A stretch of DNA of 31,640 nt from NCBI GenBank assembly GCA_037447605.1, contig CM074806.1:180417-212056 (forward strand). The letters are read 5' to 3'. Below the pieces are notes generated by a model. The model had not been told where the DNA came from. It saw only the letters and a list, made by a program, of their open reading frames with translations, and searched no databases. Position numbers and translations under genes: made by a program. Positions 10,954 through 22,980 of this stretch are shown here, piece after piece; the stretch's first letter is position 1; every line of letters begins with the position of its first letter. This DNA comes from Zygnema circumcarinatum. Taxonomy: Eukaryota; Streptophyta; Zygnematophyceae; Zygnematales; Zygnemataceae.

Positions 10954-10989
10954 CATTGATCTCACGATGGCGAGGCCATCACATGTACA
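10954..10989. repeat. Short dispersed repeat, copy 1
   Basis: The 17-base word CATTGATCTCACGATGG is shared exactly with 23814-23830. Similarity continues for 19 more bases with three mismatches, ending ATGTACA. In this copy GCCAT (10952-10956) and ATGGC (10967-10971) could pair as a small stem. The flanks are unrelated. It may be a remnant of a repeated element, identity unknown. Confidence 0.6.
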
Positions 10990-12309
10990 TGGACAAAATC
11001 ATCTCGGGGAACCACGAGGAACTGGTCGTAAAGGACCTCGGGAAAGAAATAAGCTAGGAGCGCAAAGCTACGCCTAGGCTCAACACCGCTTCTAGCCCTC
11101 CGTCGAAGCAGCCGCGAAGGTCGCCGATCGATGTGCGGCACATAACATCGGGCGGAGGGAGCTCTTTTCTCTCGTCCTTTATCTTTTATGAGCGGTTCGC
11201 ATTTCATTCTGGTTTTATCTTTGTCAATGTGTATTTGAGTCATGGTGAGATCGATGAAAATTCACTCATTCGTTTCGTCTATGTAGTGTAGCACAACAAC
11301 GTGCAGCCACTTCCCGGTACTCCCGTGAACTCGGACAGGACCTTGTTGAACATCCATTGCCGGTTGCTCCAAACACTCTTTGGTTCACAAGAAACAGTTT
11401 TGTACATCGATGTGCTTACAGTGGTCGATATTATCGTCTTTGTAAATTCACAAATCGGACAAATCACAAACGGTCAACGATTTTAAATTCTCCACTGCCT
11501 TAGTGAATACATGAACACCAGCCTGATGGGGCAGGTTCGTTTCAGGCTTGATTTCTGAGATCCGCGGTTGGCAGTTTGGGTGCAAACTTGACCGAGTCAG
11601 GATTGCACCCAAACCTCCGGATTGCCAAGTACCAGAAGGCATTGAACATGAGAACCGCCAGTAGACAGTTTGCTCAAATTTGATTGTATGGACAATGAGA
11701 TTGGATCCACGTTGCAGATGGCTCGCACAGCTCTATACGGTTGTGATTGACACATAGAAGATGCAGCATTGGCGTAGTCTTTGACACCGACCGCAATGGA
11801 CCTCATCAAACAACCACAGACTACAGAAAGCCAGACAAAGCAGAGAGCCAAAATTCGAATTACTTGAAACGGACATATGGACCCGTATTCCTTTAGACAA
11901 GTCCTATCACAATGAAAGCAATTGCGGTAAACTATTGCCACATAGCGGGGGAGCTGTACTTCATAACAAGGTTTGGGTCAGAACAAGTACCGTGGTCCGC
12001 AGTCCGCCAATCATAGCCAAATGAAGATACCGCAAGATAAGTTTGAGGTCTACATGAAGATATGTCGGCGCCCACATACACTTGCGTCATCTGAATTTTG
12101 AAGGCAATCGAGCAGTTCTCGCTAAAAAAAATGCAACTGCATTTAATGTGCATTTGATTTGTTGGATTTGATGTAATCCTAACAACAACAAAAATCATTC
12201 TTTAGCTTCTCCCTACTTGTTGTCCACCTGAAAAACCATGCTTGTTTTCACAAAATCCAAACTTGAGCGATTCATACACTTCTAACTTCGCATAACAAGC
12301 CAACACAAC

Positions 12310-12605
12310 TCAAACCACCCCCATTCCATTCCCCCCACCTCCATCCCCCATCCCCCATCCTCAACGACTTCTGCAACCCCCACCCCCGTCTCCCAACCCC
12401 CATCATCCATCCTTAACTCCGCCCAAATCCCATCCCCATTCCCATTCCCATATACCACCCCCATCCCCATCCCCATCCCCCATTTTCCAACCCCAACTCC
12501 ACCCCCACCCTCATACCCACCCCCCATCCTCCATCCCCATTGCCCCCATTACCTCCTCATCATCGCCCCGTTTCCCATCCTCCACCCCCATCCCCATCCC
12601 AACTT
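12310..12605. repeat. CCCCAT/CCCCCA microsatellite
   Basis: About 300 bp are dominated by CCCCAT, CCATCC and CCCCCAC words. The minus strand is therefore G-run rich (GGGGATGGGGATGGGG type). No gene overlaps it. Confidence 0.85.
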
Positions 12606-13588
12606 TCTTCGCACAGTCTTCACATCGTCCATGTCTTCAGCGCGAGTCCTATTCCACATTATACATACACAGCATCCCCACGGCCGCATCCATTTCCTGG
12701 TCTTCAATCTGCACCACGGCTAGTCCTAACCGCTTAAAGAAGCAAGAACAACCTTGCCATCTCTCCTCTCTCAGCTGTTTTTCCCTGCGCAATTGGCAAC
12801 TGAACTAGTACATATATCTGCTTTCCTGCACCTGCACTCGAGCCTGCACCTGCACCTGCAGAAACAGCCATACCCTGCAAACGGGTCCACGATGCAAGGT
12901 GATGCCAAGGGCCTGCGATCTGCCTCTGCCATGGCAGGCAGGTCAGAGTTAGAGTAAAATTTCCATCCCAGCGTCAGAGAGCAGTGCATGGCTTGTTGGA
13001 GCGAAAATCCGAAGCCGCCCGTCGCCCTGCACTGCTGCAGACGAGCCAACACATGAGGCCTTCACACTCTCCTCCTTCCATGAATCGCTGTCGCGCCGAA
13101 AACCTGTACAATGCAGCGAATACACTTCCAAAGGTTTCAAGGTCATCCACATGCATGTCTCTGAACTCCACAGAGTCAGAACACCTGCAGCCAACACACA
13201 CACGCTGTCCGCACCTGCATGGCCACACAACACAAGTTTCACTCCAAGACACGATAGTACCTGCAACCTGCACAGCACTGCAAACCCGGTGAGCAAAAAG
13301 CTCCAAAGTGGATTCGCTTTATTTGGCCAAATGGTTGCACTCACCACTTGCTACCTTCAGCAATGTTTGTCTTGGACGAACCAGATACGGTCACCCCTTT
13401 CCAGACAACCAACCCAAAGTCACGGTACACATGCAGGCAACCGGATGCGTTGTGCAGCGCCCCATACCAATCACCGTTCACCATGACTGAACGCAATATC
13501 AAATTTGAGACGCACACTCATCTCTTGTATCTTGTTAGGGAGTTCAAGAAAGGAATCGAGAACCAACCGTAATCCATTATTTAATGGC

Positions 13589-15465
13589 TTAGTAGGCCTG
13601 ATGCATTGGCGGTGGAAGGGGCAACTTTTCAGGCGCTGCATCACCGTTCCGATGTTGCCTGTCCCGTTCCTCTCGTTCCCTGTTCCACTGCTCAATTTTC
13701 GCACGTCGTTCGGCACTGCCTTCACGCACGGAGCTTCTTTCCCTGCGTCTGTCTGGACTATAACTTCTGCTTCGTTCTCTTCTTCCTCTGCCATCTCTGT
13801 AATCGTCATGATCACGATATCGACCACCCCGTCCACCTCGCTCATCATATCGTCCATACCCCCGCCCGCTGCGACCAGCATAACCTCTCCCACCTCTGTA
13901 GCCACGGTCATCCCCCCTCCTATCGTAATCATGCACAGGGCTCAGACTGCGGCTCCTGCTCCGGCGCTTGTCTCCAAAAAGCTTCCGTCGCAAATCCCTG
14001 TAATACAGATCCCACGGTTATTGACCAACCTAGCAAATACAATGGAACATTCTGCAACTTTCCCCCACAAGCAGTCATCATCAATGGAATTCCCAACCTT
14101 CCGCCAGAGCAAAACAAATTCACTAATCACATTGGCGTCACAGAAACAAAAATGCAAACAACGGTTTATTTACAATGTACTACCCTATACCCTCATCACG
14201 CCAAGCACGTGCGACTGACCTGCTTATCTTTCTCAAATGCATGAAGTTGCAGTAACCACCACGATTGCACGTCTGCTCCTCATACTGGCGGCAGGTAGCT
14301 TCACGGAAGTCCGTAACTGGCGAGAAGTCTGCGATAATTGGTCGGCCTGCCAGAACAGAAGCGCCCAGTGAATCCGCTGACATGATAAAACACAGTAACT
14401 ATATGTGCTTCTTAAAAAATATGACGTGCCACCAAAGGATATGAACTAAAAGATCAGAAAAACCTCCGCTACGATTGAAACTTACCGGCATAGAAACGGC
14501 CAGTTAATGCTCGTAAAGCTTCAGCGGCTTGCTCTTCCTCCTTAAAGTTGACATAGACATTGCCAACCTGCAATTGGAGAAGAATCACAGCAATTACACC
14601 GTAAGGTCCAGACATCTAGTTCTCCAGAAAAGCTCTCAGATCATGGCATCGAAAAGGACTTTGTACGTAACCCTAATTGGCCTGACAGAACTTTAGGGCG
14701 CTGGGCTACTAAAACCAAGCCAATGCTTCCGTCAAACACGTCATACTATTTCCAGATATTTTTATAATCCAAGACGTCTGGCTGGTACAATAAACGTGTA
14801 ATACAACTGCAAATGCTTCACTTCGCAAAGTACAACGCACCATGTGATCAGCGAGGTTGTCACACACGTTCAGGCTATCGATTTTCCCATATCGACTTAG
14901 CTCCTCAAACAGGTCCTCGTAGAAGTCCTCAAAATGCTCTTGCACTTTTCTCGGGTCCATCTGCTGCGCAGCTTGTTCAGTTCCAGGAGCAGCCATGTCA
15001 GGCCTTTGATACATGTTGGATAACAGTATTGTTGGAGAAATAGTTGGCCTGCATCAAGTCAACCTCCCCAATAAACGTAATTAAGACAATTGTCCACTTC
15101 AATCGATTCATAATCCTCGTGCAACGAAACAATAAAACAAGCCTTTTAACATGAACCCGCTCCAGTCGATGTCGGAACGGACTCAGGTCGACCTCAAGAA
15201 GGTTTATTCTCATGAACTTGCCATCTCAAGGGTAAGCAGATAAACACTTCCCTTACTTTGCGGCAAGCGCAAACATCTCATGACTGCATCTGATCAGTCA
15301 CACCAAGAGGATCCAGCTCCAGCTCTGTTACATGGAAGAAAGACTCTACCTGTTATGCAGCCGCGAGCATCGGTCTCCATGCCGACACGCCCCTATTTTA
15401 AAGTAAAACGGACAATTCACTCGATCCTTTTCCGTGCCAAAAATCGACGCCAAATGTTCAGCCAT
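13589..15465 (-). CDS. U2AF35: Splicing factor U2AF small subunit (U2AF35)
   Basis: U2AF35 recognises the AG at 3' splice sites and pairs with U2AF65 in the nucleus. The minus-strand exons are 15350-15465, 14841-15048, 14486-14567, 14220-14346 and 13589-13997. Splice sites are GT-AG, phases agree, and the product is 313 aa. The start [20 protein letters not shown] is the family start. Zinc finger 1 is C18-X8-C27-X5-C33-X3-H37. The UHM/RRM domain covers about 45-145 ([36 protein letters not shown]). Zinc finger 2 is C154-X7-C162-X5-C168-X3-H172. The tail from about 180 starts [18 protein letters not shown], then is rich in Gly, Arg and Tyr ([20 protein letters not shown]), with [10 protein letters not shown] further on. 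It is thus a mixed RGG/RS tail. The gene is complete and intact, and identification is very secure. Confidence 0.97.
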
Positions 15466-17101
15466 CTTACTCTTCTACCCTCTCCTTCCCCTTACACACC
15501 ACCCCACGTCGCTTGGTGCTGTTGTTTCTCCTCTCAGCCTGCAGCAAGGTGACACACCACAAGGCCCTTCTTCTCCCTCCGCTCTCTCTACGCCTCCTCC
15601 AGTCTATCCAGCGCCTCTTCGGCCCCACAGATAACAAGGAATCGAGCAGCAACAATCCCTGCTCCGCCAAGGCCGCCTTCCTCCTGCCTCCTCACTTTCA
15701 CACTTTTTCACCCTTTTCGCAGTGAAGAACATAAGCAAGAGATGCAGGCGGTATCCCTGCCACTATGGCTTTACAGGTGAAGCCCCAAAGAATTACTGTA
15801 GCAGTAGCTGTCCTTTCCAGAAGCTTCCCTACCGCCTTCGCGGCCGCCCGAATTGGCGATGCTTTCGATATGCTCAATACAGATATATCGATTCATCGAG
15901 GACACGATGATTGTAGATATTTGCGATACGATACGAAACACGATATGTACGATACTATATTTATGTGTGAGGCCATTCATTGGTTGCTGCTTCCGTGCGC
16001 GAGGGAGGAAGAGGCACTGCGGATCGGTGCGGGTGGTGGTGGTGGCCTGGTGGGGGCTGCTGGCGAGGGCGACAAGGGCACGCCAGAGAGAGGCAGGCAG
16101 GCAGGCTGCTACCGAATATGAAGTTTTGGGTTCCAATCCGTTGAAAATGTCACTACAGGGTCGCGTACTCGAAAGCCGTTTCGGACAAATTCTGATGCCA
16201 CCTGCGAGCGCCGACGCGTTAGCTCATTTCATTTGTAGCAGGAACTCGGCAACGGCATGGCGGAAAGTTGAGGCTGGAAGGGAATTTCCTGTCTCCGAGG
16301 TTCTTGAAGGAACTAGCGTCGCAACGGCGCAACTCTTGAGCTTCAGCACGGAACTACAGCTTCCTTTGAAGAAATGAATATGCAATATGAAAGAAAAGTT
16401 ACTTGTACGAAAGATGCCAATGCTTGCTTGCCAATGCAAGCAAGCATTCATGAGCATCACTTCGCAGACCGGAAAGGCGCCATTCGTTCGACAATGTTCA
16501 GGCAATATATCGCTGGTCTTCGGTCGTTCTGACAATAGAATGTAGGAGGACGATGTGTGCATTTTTGTTAACAACTGACAAAGGTGTGTCTATACTATGG
16601 GCAGGGAGATAGGTCTTAAACGTTGCAAAAATGCTGCTAAAAAATGCCTTCAGAATGTCGCACTTCCCTGCACTTGGATCAAATTTAACGGAATATACAT
16701 TGCTTTTCAAGGACAACAAAACACATAAAAGGACGCATCACATGACACAGGGCCATTACGGGCGCCTTTCAGAATAAAACCATGCCAACAGAACGAAATT
16801 TACTTTACAGCAATGTTCTGCACAAGCGCCTTTAGAAGCAGGCATTGTACCCTCGAGCCTCTCCCAAAGGTGAAGGAAAAACTCGGAAGGCCCTGGTAAG
16901 CCCAAACAGCATGGCTGCAAAAAAAGGAAGAAAAGTAGAAAAAGGAAAAGATACCGCACGAAGTTGCCTGAACCTCCTGCTGCTGACATGGCACTTCTGC
17001 TGCTGATGTGGCTCTCCCTCAAACATGGCCATTCGCTTTCCAATTGTTAAGTAATCATGGATTGGATGCATTCCTCTCCACATAGAATGGGAGCCGCCTC
17101 C
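15466..17101. other. Intergenic region upstream of U2AF35 and downstream of the DUF3754 gene
   Basis: This contains the CT-rich probable leader of U2AF35 (about 15470-15720), a CGATAT-rich island (about 15862-15965) and the 3' flank of the DUF3754 gene. A plus-strand open frame at 15853-16377 has no recognisable domain and crosses the low-complexity island, so I do not call it. Confidence 0.5.
15862..15965. repeat. CGATAT-rich island, copy 2
   Basis: A dense set of GATATATCGAT, CGATACGATACG and CACGATATG words occurs here. Composition and length are like those of 6640-6740, 9 kb away, while the surrounding sequence is not repetitive in this way. Confidence 0.45.
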
Positions 17102-20100
17102 TTACTGGAGCCTGTCCACAATCTCATCCGTAGTCACTCCAATAATGTCATTGGCGTTCTTAAGGGACTGGTGCGTGTATTGCCCCGAGCCGCTCTGCAA
17201 CTCCACAGGAAATTGACGTTAAAAAACCCAGGAAGTTCAGGAAGACAATTTGAATGGCAGCACCGCACAAAGGGAGAGAGCGGGGGAGATTGCATAAGAT
17301 GGGTCGAGGCCCTATCTTCTCATACGAACTAACTAACGCACCCTAAAATTTGTGACTATCAACTTTCAAGTTCCCTCCTTGTCGCAGGGGCTCCAAGCAT
17401 AGCCATAGATACTCAACTCAACTGACTGAAGGGTCTGGAAGGGGCGGACCCTGGCAGCTCCAAGGTCAATCATGACTTAGGGGATGGTGAATCTGTCAAG
17501 TTACCTTAGTGACAATCGCAAGCTTCTGCAGCTTCTGGATGGCATCCTCAACATCGAAATCAAGCTCCTCCTTAAATTCTTCTAGCAGGAGATCCTCACA
17601 CCTCTGATCAAGCTCCTGCATCCCAGAATTCATGTCCAGCCATGGCTTGGCATGCGAAGAATACGCAAATCCCTACATGCGAGTAAGAAAGGGCTAACAC
17701 CCCCACGCGCAGAGTCAGCTTTCAGAAATGTACCTCCTTTGACGCCTTGCCCTGCGTCATCAGAACGAAATAAGCCACAATCACCTCCTTCACCTGCAAG
17801 GAGAGACACAAGCCCCACAAAGCTAAACTTTCATTGGTTCTAACCACAACCGTCCATATCGCCGAAGCCATGATATTCCAAACGGCATATGCGATCAAAA
17901 GAAAGACCTTAGGTTTGAGCCTCAACACACACGAGCATATACATATGGTCAGCAATTGCACGACAAAGCAAGACTGAAACAGTACAACTTCAGCATGCCG
18001 CATAAATTGATGGACTGGTAGCTGCCCATGGGAGGCGAATTTCCAAGATTGAAACTCGAAGAAATATCAAACACTTCGTCTGAACATTCATGAAGTCTCT
18101 CAAGCAAAAACCCTGAGGCACATGGTCACAGGATCTAATCGCAACCAATCGTAGCAAACCGAAACATGTTCTGGAGAATGTAGCTCATGAAACCTCTGCG
18201 GCAGAGCAAGGAGCCGAAGGGACACCTCACCCCGAATCCAAGATGAATAACCTTCTCTCACCTCCTGCTGGATAACATCATGTGATAAGTGCAGAAGCGT
18301 CCCTCGTCCACTATCCAACGACTTGTTATACATGCTTTGCGTGATAAGGCTGTTGTACTTCGCCATAGATGCCTGCCACCTGAGAGAATCACATTGAGAG
18401 AACTGACTGTCAGCTGATGATCCCTTGAATGAAGAAAACAACAACAAAAAATCCGACTTTTTTTGAGGCAAGAAATTAGTATATAGAACGTCTACAAAAG
18501 TGTAAAATGAGCACTATATGGGATTCATCAAATGACAAATGATATGGGGAATATGGTCTCAAATGATAGGAGACTTACGCGAAGTAGACTCTGGAAAAGT
18601 AGCCCGCAAAAGCAACAGCAAAGGTCGCAACAATAGCGAGACTTAGCTCTGCCTTCAAAGAGGCAAACACTGCATACTGCACAACACCAAATGCAAGAAG
18701 AGGCCACAAGTTTATAGATATTTGTATTCCGACCAGTTTTCAGAGAAGCATGCGAATCGCGGGAACCTAGATTCTGCTTGATTCTTTTACTTACTTAAAA
18801 AATCATTGGATTCATTGGATTCAGCCATTACAAACTCCTCTGTTTGTCTTACGGGTGTTTGCTGCTATCAGCCCCCAGCAGAAAACGTAGCGGAATATAT
18901 ATTTCTAATACAACACAAGGACTGTCAGACTCCCTGAGCAAAAGTGAATCTGCATTGAAGAGTATCACAAAAAGGTCAAGTGAAGTGAAAACCGCATGCT
19001 GCACCAAGTTAGCAATTCCATGAAAAGTACGACCTCCATGAGTAGATGGTTCTGGAGAACTTACAAAGCCGCCAACAGCGGTTATGAGGAATCTCAGCCA
19101 ATCCTGTGGCGCCAGGCTTGGGGTCTTCTTTTCCGGCTGTGGCGGCAACCCCAATAACAGTACATGGTCATTCTCTTGAAAATCACCGGTTAGCATCAAT
19201 GTTACACAAGGCCAAGAATACAGTCTGCTATGAAAGGCGTTATCCGCGTATACCGATTTCCCATTCACAAGGTAACACTTACCAGCACAACCTCCATATC
19301 AGCCATTGGAATATTGTGGAAATGTTTGACGGTGATATTGCGATCTCCAAGTTCAGAACCAAAGCCTGGAGGCGTCGCTTTCCTGTGACAGCAAAAGAAG
19401 AGCAGAATGTAAGCACACGTGCCTGCCTAACCAAACAAAATAAAAAATTCCAATAATATTGAATCAATCGATGAAAACAAGCCAATTAAAAAGCTGCCCT
19501 TGTCTTCACCTTGTTATCCAGCATCAAGATTTTTGGAATCAATACTAGGTTCGTAACACACCAGCTCATTGGAAAGAATAAAAAAAAATATGCGCGAGTA
19601 TATGCACAACTTACCTGTACACCACAATAATATGATCGAAAGTTGGCTCCTGAAGAGTCACTTTGCCAAAAAGCTTCCGCAGGCTTCAGAGCACAATCAA
19701 AGGAGAAGACAACAATTGATGAAACGGTAATTTAGTGCAACTAATCTTAGGATTGATTTGCCAATAAAATCCATGAACATCAAGCTGCACGCCAAAATAG
19801 TACAACTCGAGTCCTCACGAGTTTAAAGCAACAGGAAACACGCAAGCAAGTCAAAGACAACTACGCAACAACAGATAGCTCATCGCTGCAGGTAAAGCTT
19901 CTCATCTCCCTTACAAACACCAACGCCAAACACATCCAACACTGGACTTCAAAAATGGAACACCTCATACAACTGAAATTACACATCGTGCACAGTCAAC
20001 ATTCTGTCAAACAAACAAGCACACTGCAATGTCTCTCCCCCCTTCCCCAGCCGCGGAACATACCTGAATTCCATGGATTCAAGGCGCCTTCTCTCTATCA

Positions 20101-22147
20101 GTGTGCTATCTGGACGATCAGGGTCTGGCATCTCCGACTTCTTTAGAACCTCAACAGCTTCCATGCTTGTCTCAGTTTTTGGTTTTCTAAGCCTGCAGAA
20201 GATCCAAATGGTAACCATATGCTCAACAGTGTCATTTCTGACGAGAGGACGAATGATGACGACAACGACAATTTCTGCCTCCAGAACAATGTTAAGTACA
20301 TAGGCTTGCAGAAAACTGATTCAAATCAGGTTGGTTAATTATAAAGACCAAGACACAATCCACCAAAATAGACGACAAGACCAAACAGCCCGGCTAAATT
20401 CTCGTCACCTGAAGAGAATGAGAAGATTTTTCCAAAGCCTGTAGAGAACGGCGTCAATTTTTTCGTTTGGGAAAAGTCCACTGGTCCGATCTACGCCGAC
20501 TCCACGCCTGAATATTAAGTACTGTAGAGAAGGAAACAGCCAAGGCGAATAAGGACATAATCAAAAATTTCATTTTCCCTTGAGAAGGCTTTGCTCTGTT
20601 TCCTTCAGTGTCAAAGACATCATGACGGCACCATACAACTCGACGGCTCGCGCTTAACAACCAGTATCAGAATTGCAGAAGTGGAAATGCACAATCTAGT
20701 AAACTGTCAGCTAAGGCGTTGTAAATTTCAAACAACTACTGAAGATTAGATCCGAGTGCAAAGACATGATGATGATGATTACCTGATGTGCAAATGATGG
20801 CTGGTTGGGATGCGGATGCTTCTCAAAGTACTTAGGCAACATCTTTGGGTCCAGCTGCAATATCCAAAAAAAATAGATTAGCATACAGAATTAGACATGG
20901 AAGGTCTAGGCGAACCTCGGGACGTCAAACCACCAAAATGACTCCATATTACATCCATCAACACTCCCAGCAGGAAAATATTAACTTCAACCGAAGTAAA
21001 GAATCGACATTGATGGTGCGCATAATGCATCCATCCGCAATCTTTGGAACAAAATCGTCACACAATCATACAACACGATTACAAACGCCTGATTGTGATG
21101 CTTTCAGCCAAGCGACCAGGTGCAGATTTCCGCACATACAAAAGAAAGGTTAGATAGCCAACAGACCTTACTGAAATCAACCTTGATAGGAAGGTCCAAC
21201 AGGTAGTGTCCACTTGTTGCCACTTCCAATTCGGTATCTGTCAAAAGCTTGAACTGACTCTTCTCCATCACTCGGAATAAGGTCGTCAAAAATTGGTCTT
21301 CCAGAGTCTCAACTTGTGCCGGTGAGAGATTCTGTTTCTCCAGTCTTTTTTGGCCACCGATGGGATCAAAAAGCATGTATAATTGCTGTACAATTCAACA
21401 AAATGACCACAAGGTATTAGATTGAGCTGAGGTTGAAATATAGCGAGTGTACTCTCACAACCGTGATTGCAGTAAAGCGGGAGAAAAAAGTAAAGGATTT
21501 CAGAACAACCATCATTTCTTCGAATTGCTTATGATACCAGGCTCGAATCATAGCCTCCACCCTGGTACAAAAGATCAGAAACTCCTTCTTGTCTGCATCA
21601 TTGACTGCGATGAACCAAAAAACAGACGACATCAATTGTTGCCCCTGTTCAAAAGGAGGGGACGAAAGATGCTTTGCTAACATTCACAATCAGACCAAAG
21701 GGATAATAACAATACGGATTTACGATCGATTGACGTTCAATTTGATGAACTGAGTTGCTGAGTTACTATAGCTTAGCCCAGTTGACTACGCTTCAAACAT
21801 CTAGAACACGTCATCATTTGCTTCAAACGATAAATTTTGCAGAAATAATTTTAGTACTCTAATATGGTCCCATTTCGAAATTCAGATTGCAACTTTCACT
21901 TCCAATGTAACAAATCTAATCGCCAGCCTGAATCCTAGGAGAAATTGGTCAGTTAACATACTTATCAGCTCTAAGAGGCCTGCAACAAGCCGAGGTTTCA
22001 TGGTATTGATAACCGACTCGCGTTCAATTGAGATAACATCGTTTTTCTTCTGATTTCCTCCCTGCACAAGATAGACTCGGACTCAGCAGTTTTCATCATT
22101 AAGCTTTCAGCTGCCAATGAAGTATTGAGCAGAGCAATACATACCAT
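17102..22147 (-). CDS. DUF3754 family membrane protein (plant At3g19340-like, related to TMEM143)
   Basis: The biochemical function of this family is not established. I reconstructed 15 coding exons: 22145-22147, 21962-22061, 21510-21604, 21167-21385, 20783-20854, 20409-20521, 20064-20192, 19615-19683, 19283-19382, 19065-19136, 18579-18676, 18262-18379, 17734-17793, 17505-17672 and 17102-17194. All are GT-AG and phase-consistent, giving 502 aa. Conserved segments in order are SIERESVINTMKPRL, RVEAMIRAWYHKQFEEMM, QLYMLFDPIGGQKRLEKQNL, YLIFRRGVGVDRTSGLFPNE, LQEPTFDHIIVVYR, VKHFHNIPMADMEVVLPEKK, NSLITQSMYNKSLDSGRGT, LLHLSHDVIQQE and NANDIIGVTTDEIV. Hydrophobic stretches at about 313-355 predict a membrane hairpin. 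The start ATG is the last codon of its exon, next to a 20-nt exon piece. An upstream leader exon ending at 22644 is likely. Family assignment is good; subcellular location is unknown. Confidence 0.88.
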
Positions 22148-22643
22148 TTTCAACTCGATTCGGACTGAAAGAAAAAAGAGGTCTTGATCGAAGGAGCGGC
22201 ACTGTCCTGGAGCAAACAATCATATAGAACTGGTCATGTCGTCACAATCCACAACACACATCTCAACACTTGTATCTCGATAGGGTCTCAATTGGCACGA
22301 GTGCCTTCCCTTTCCCGATAAAAGTGGAAACGCAATAGTCTTTAACTACAAATTTCCAGCGCACAATGAAAAAGAAAGCCGTTTATGCAAGCAAGAAGAA
22401 AACTTGCGTAAAAGGACACGTCCTGACTCTATTCTATCCTTGTCGGCCTCACTCTGCTTCTCCAAAGTTTCTCCTTTCCTTCTGTTTTCTCGCGTTAGTC
22501 AATCTTCTGCCTTGACATTCATTCACTACAGAAACACTCTCAACGTCTTCCACGCACTCCACTCCATTCCTTTTCACCTGCTCTCTGCAGCACAATCTAA
22601 ACTCCATTTATCCCCTTCTACAAAACCGCAAAAAAATCCTTAC

Positions 22644-22740
22644 CAAGAGCTCCTTATCAGGAGTCTCCGCAGATGCGAGGGTTGCTCCTGCAAGAGCAGC
22701 AGGCCTTCAAGCAAGCATGTCGACTAGATCAATAGCACGA
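22644..22740 (-). other. Probable 5' leader exon of the DUF3754 gene with a short uORF
   Basis: On the minus strand, CTCTTG is followed by a good donor GTAAGG (exon end 22644). A matching acceptor, CTTTCAG, lies just before the 22145-22164 exon. The leader carries an ATG-CTT-GCT-TGA micro-frame (22707-22718). The transcription start, and hence the upstream limit, is not visible. Confidence 0.4.
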
Positions 22741-22924
22741 AGCAAGCTCCTATACCGCTTCCAAGATTTCCTCGACGGGCAGGCAGCAAAAAAAAAAAAG
22801 AACCTTTCAGACGGCGGCAGCCATGGTTGCAGATACAATCTGCAGGCGCCTTCCCTCCGCAGGACACGCGCTCCAAGCAGGTGGCAGGGGCGCCAGGAGG
22901 CGGCCACCTGGCGGCCAGAGCAAG

Positions 22925-22980
22925 GGCCACGTGGCGCCAGGGCACGGAGGCTGCCCGTTAGGACCCAGCGCCACGTGGCC
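22925..22980. promoter_or_regulatory. Inverted pair of extended G-boxes
   Basis: GGCCACGTGGCGC (22925-22937) and its exact reverse complement GCGCCACGTGGCC (22968-22980) face each other with 30 bp between. Each contains the palindromic core CCACGTGG. The location is just upstream of the inferred DUF3754 leader exon, suggesting a proximal promoter element for bZIP or bHLH binding. Function is inferred. Confidence 0.55.

Larger units (their letters stand above)
10401..13588. other. Intergenic region upstream of the TPR gene and downstream of U2AF35
   Basis: About 3.2 kb without a recognisable gene. The left end should hold the leader and promoter of the EF-hand/TPR gene, and the right end the U2AF35 3' UTR. 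It contains one copy of a short dispersed repeat (10954-10989) and a C-rich microsatellite (12310-12605). Short open frames on both strands lack conserved content or consistent codon use. Confidence 0.5.

Noticed and set aside
13505-14244. Long plus-strand open frames opposite U2AF35
   Set aside because: These are antisense shadows of the RS/RGG-coding exon and its intron, with no conserved content.
16129-16146. tRNA-like T-loop (GGGTTCCAATCC)
   Set aside because: No D-arm, anticodon arm or acceptor stem pairs with it in the flanking 70 bases.
15853-16377. Plus-strand 174-aa open frame
   Set aside because: It begins inside the CGATAT-rich island and has no family resemblance or splice support.
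20522-20660. Minus-strand frame with VVWCRHDVFDTEG, considered as a DUF3754 exon
   Set aside because: No acceptor gives the required phase. The downstream exon starting at 20521 (YLIFRRGVGVDRTSG) fits both phase and family, so this stretch is intronic.
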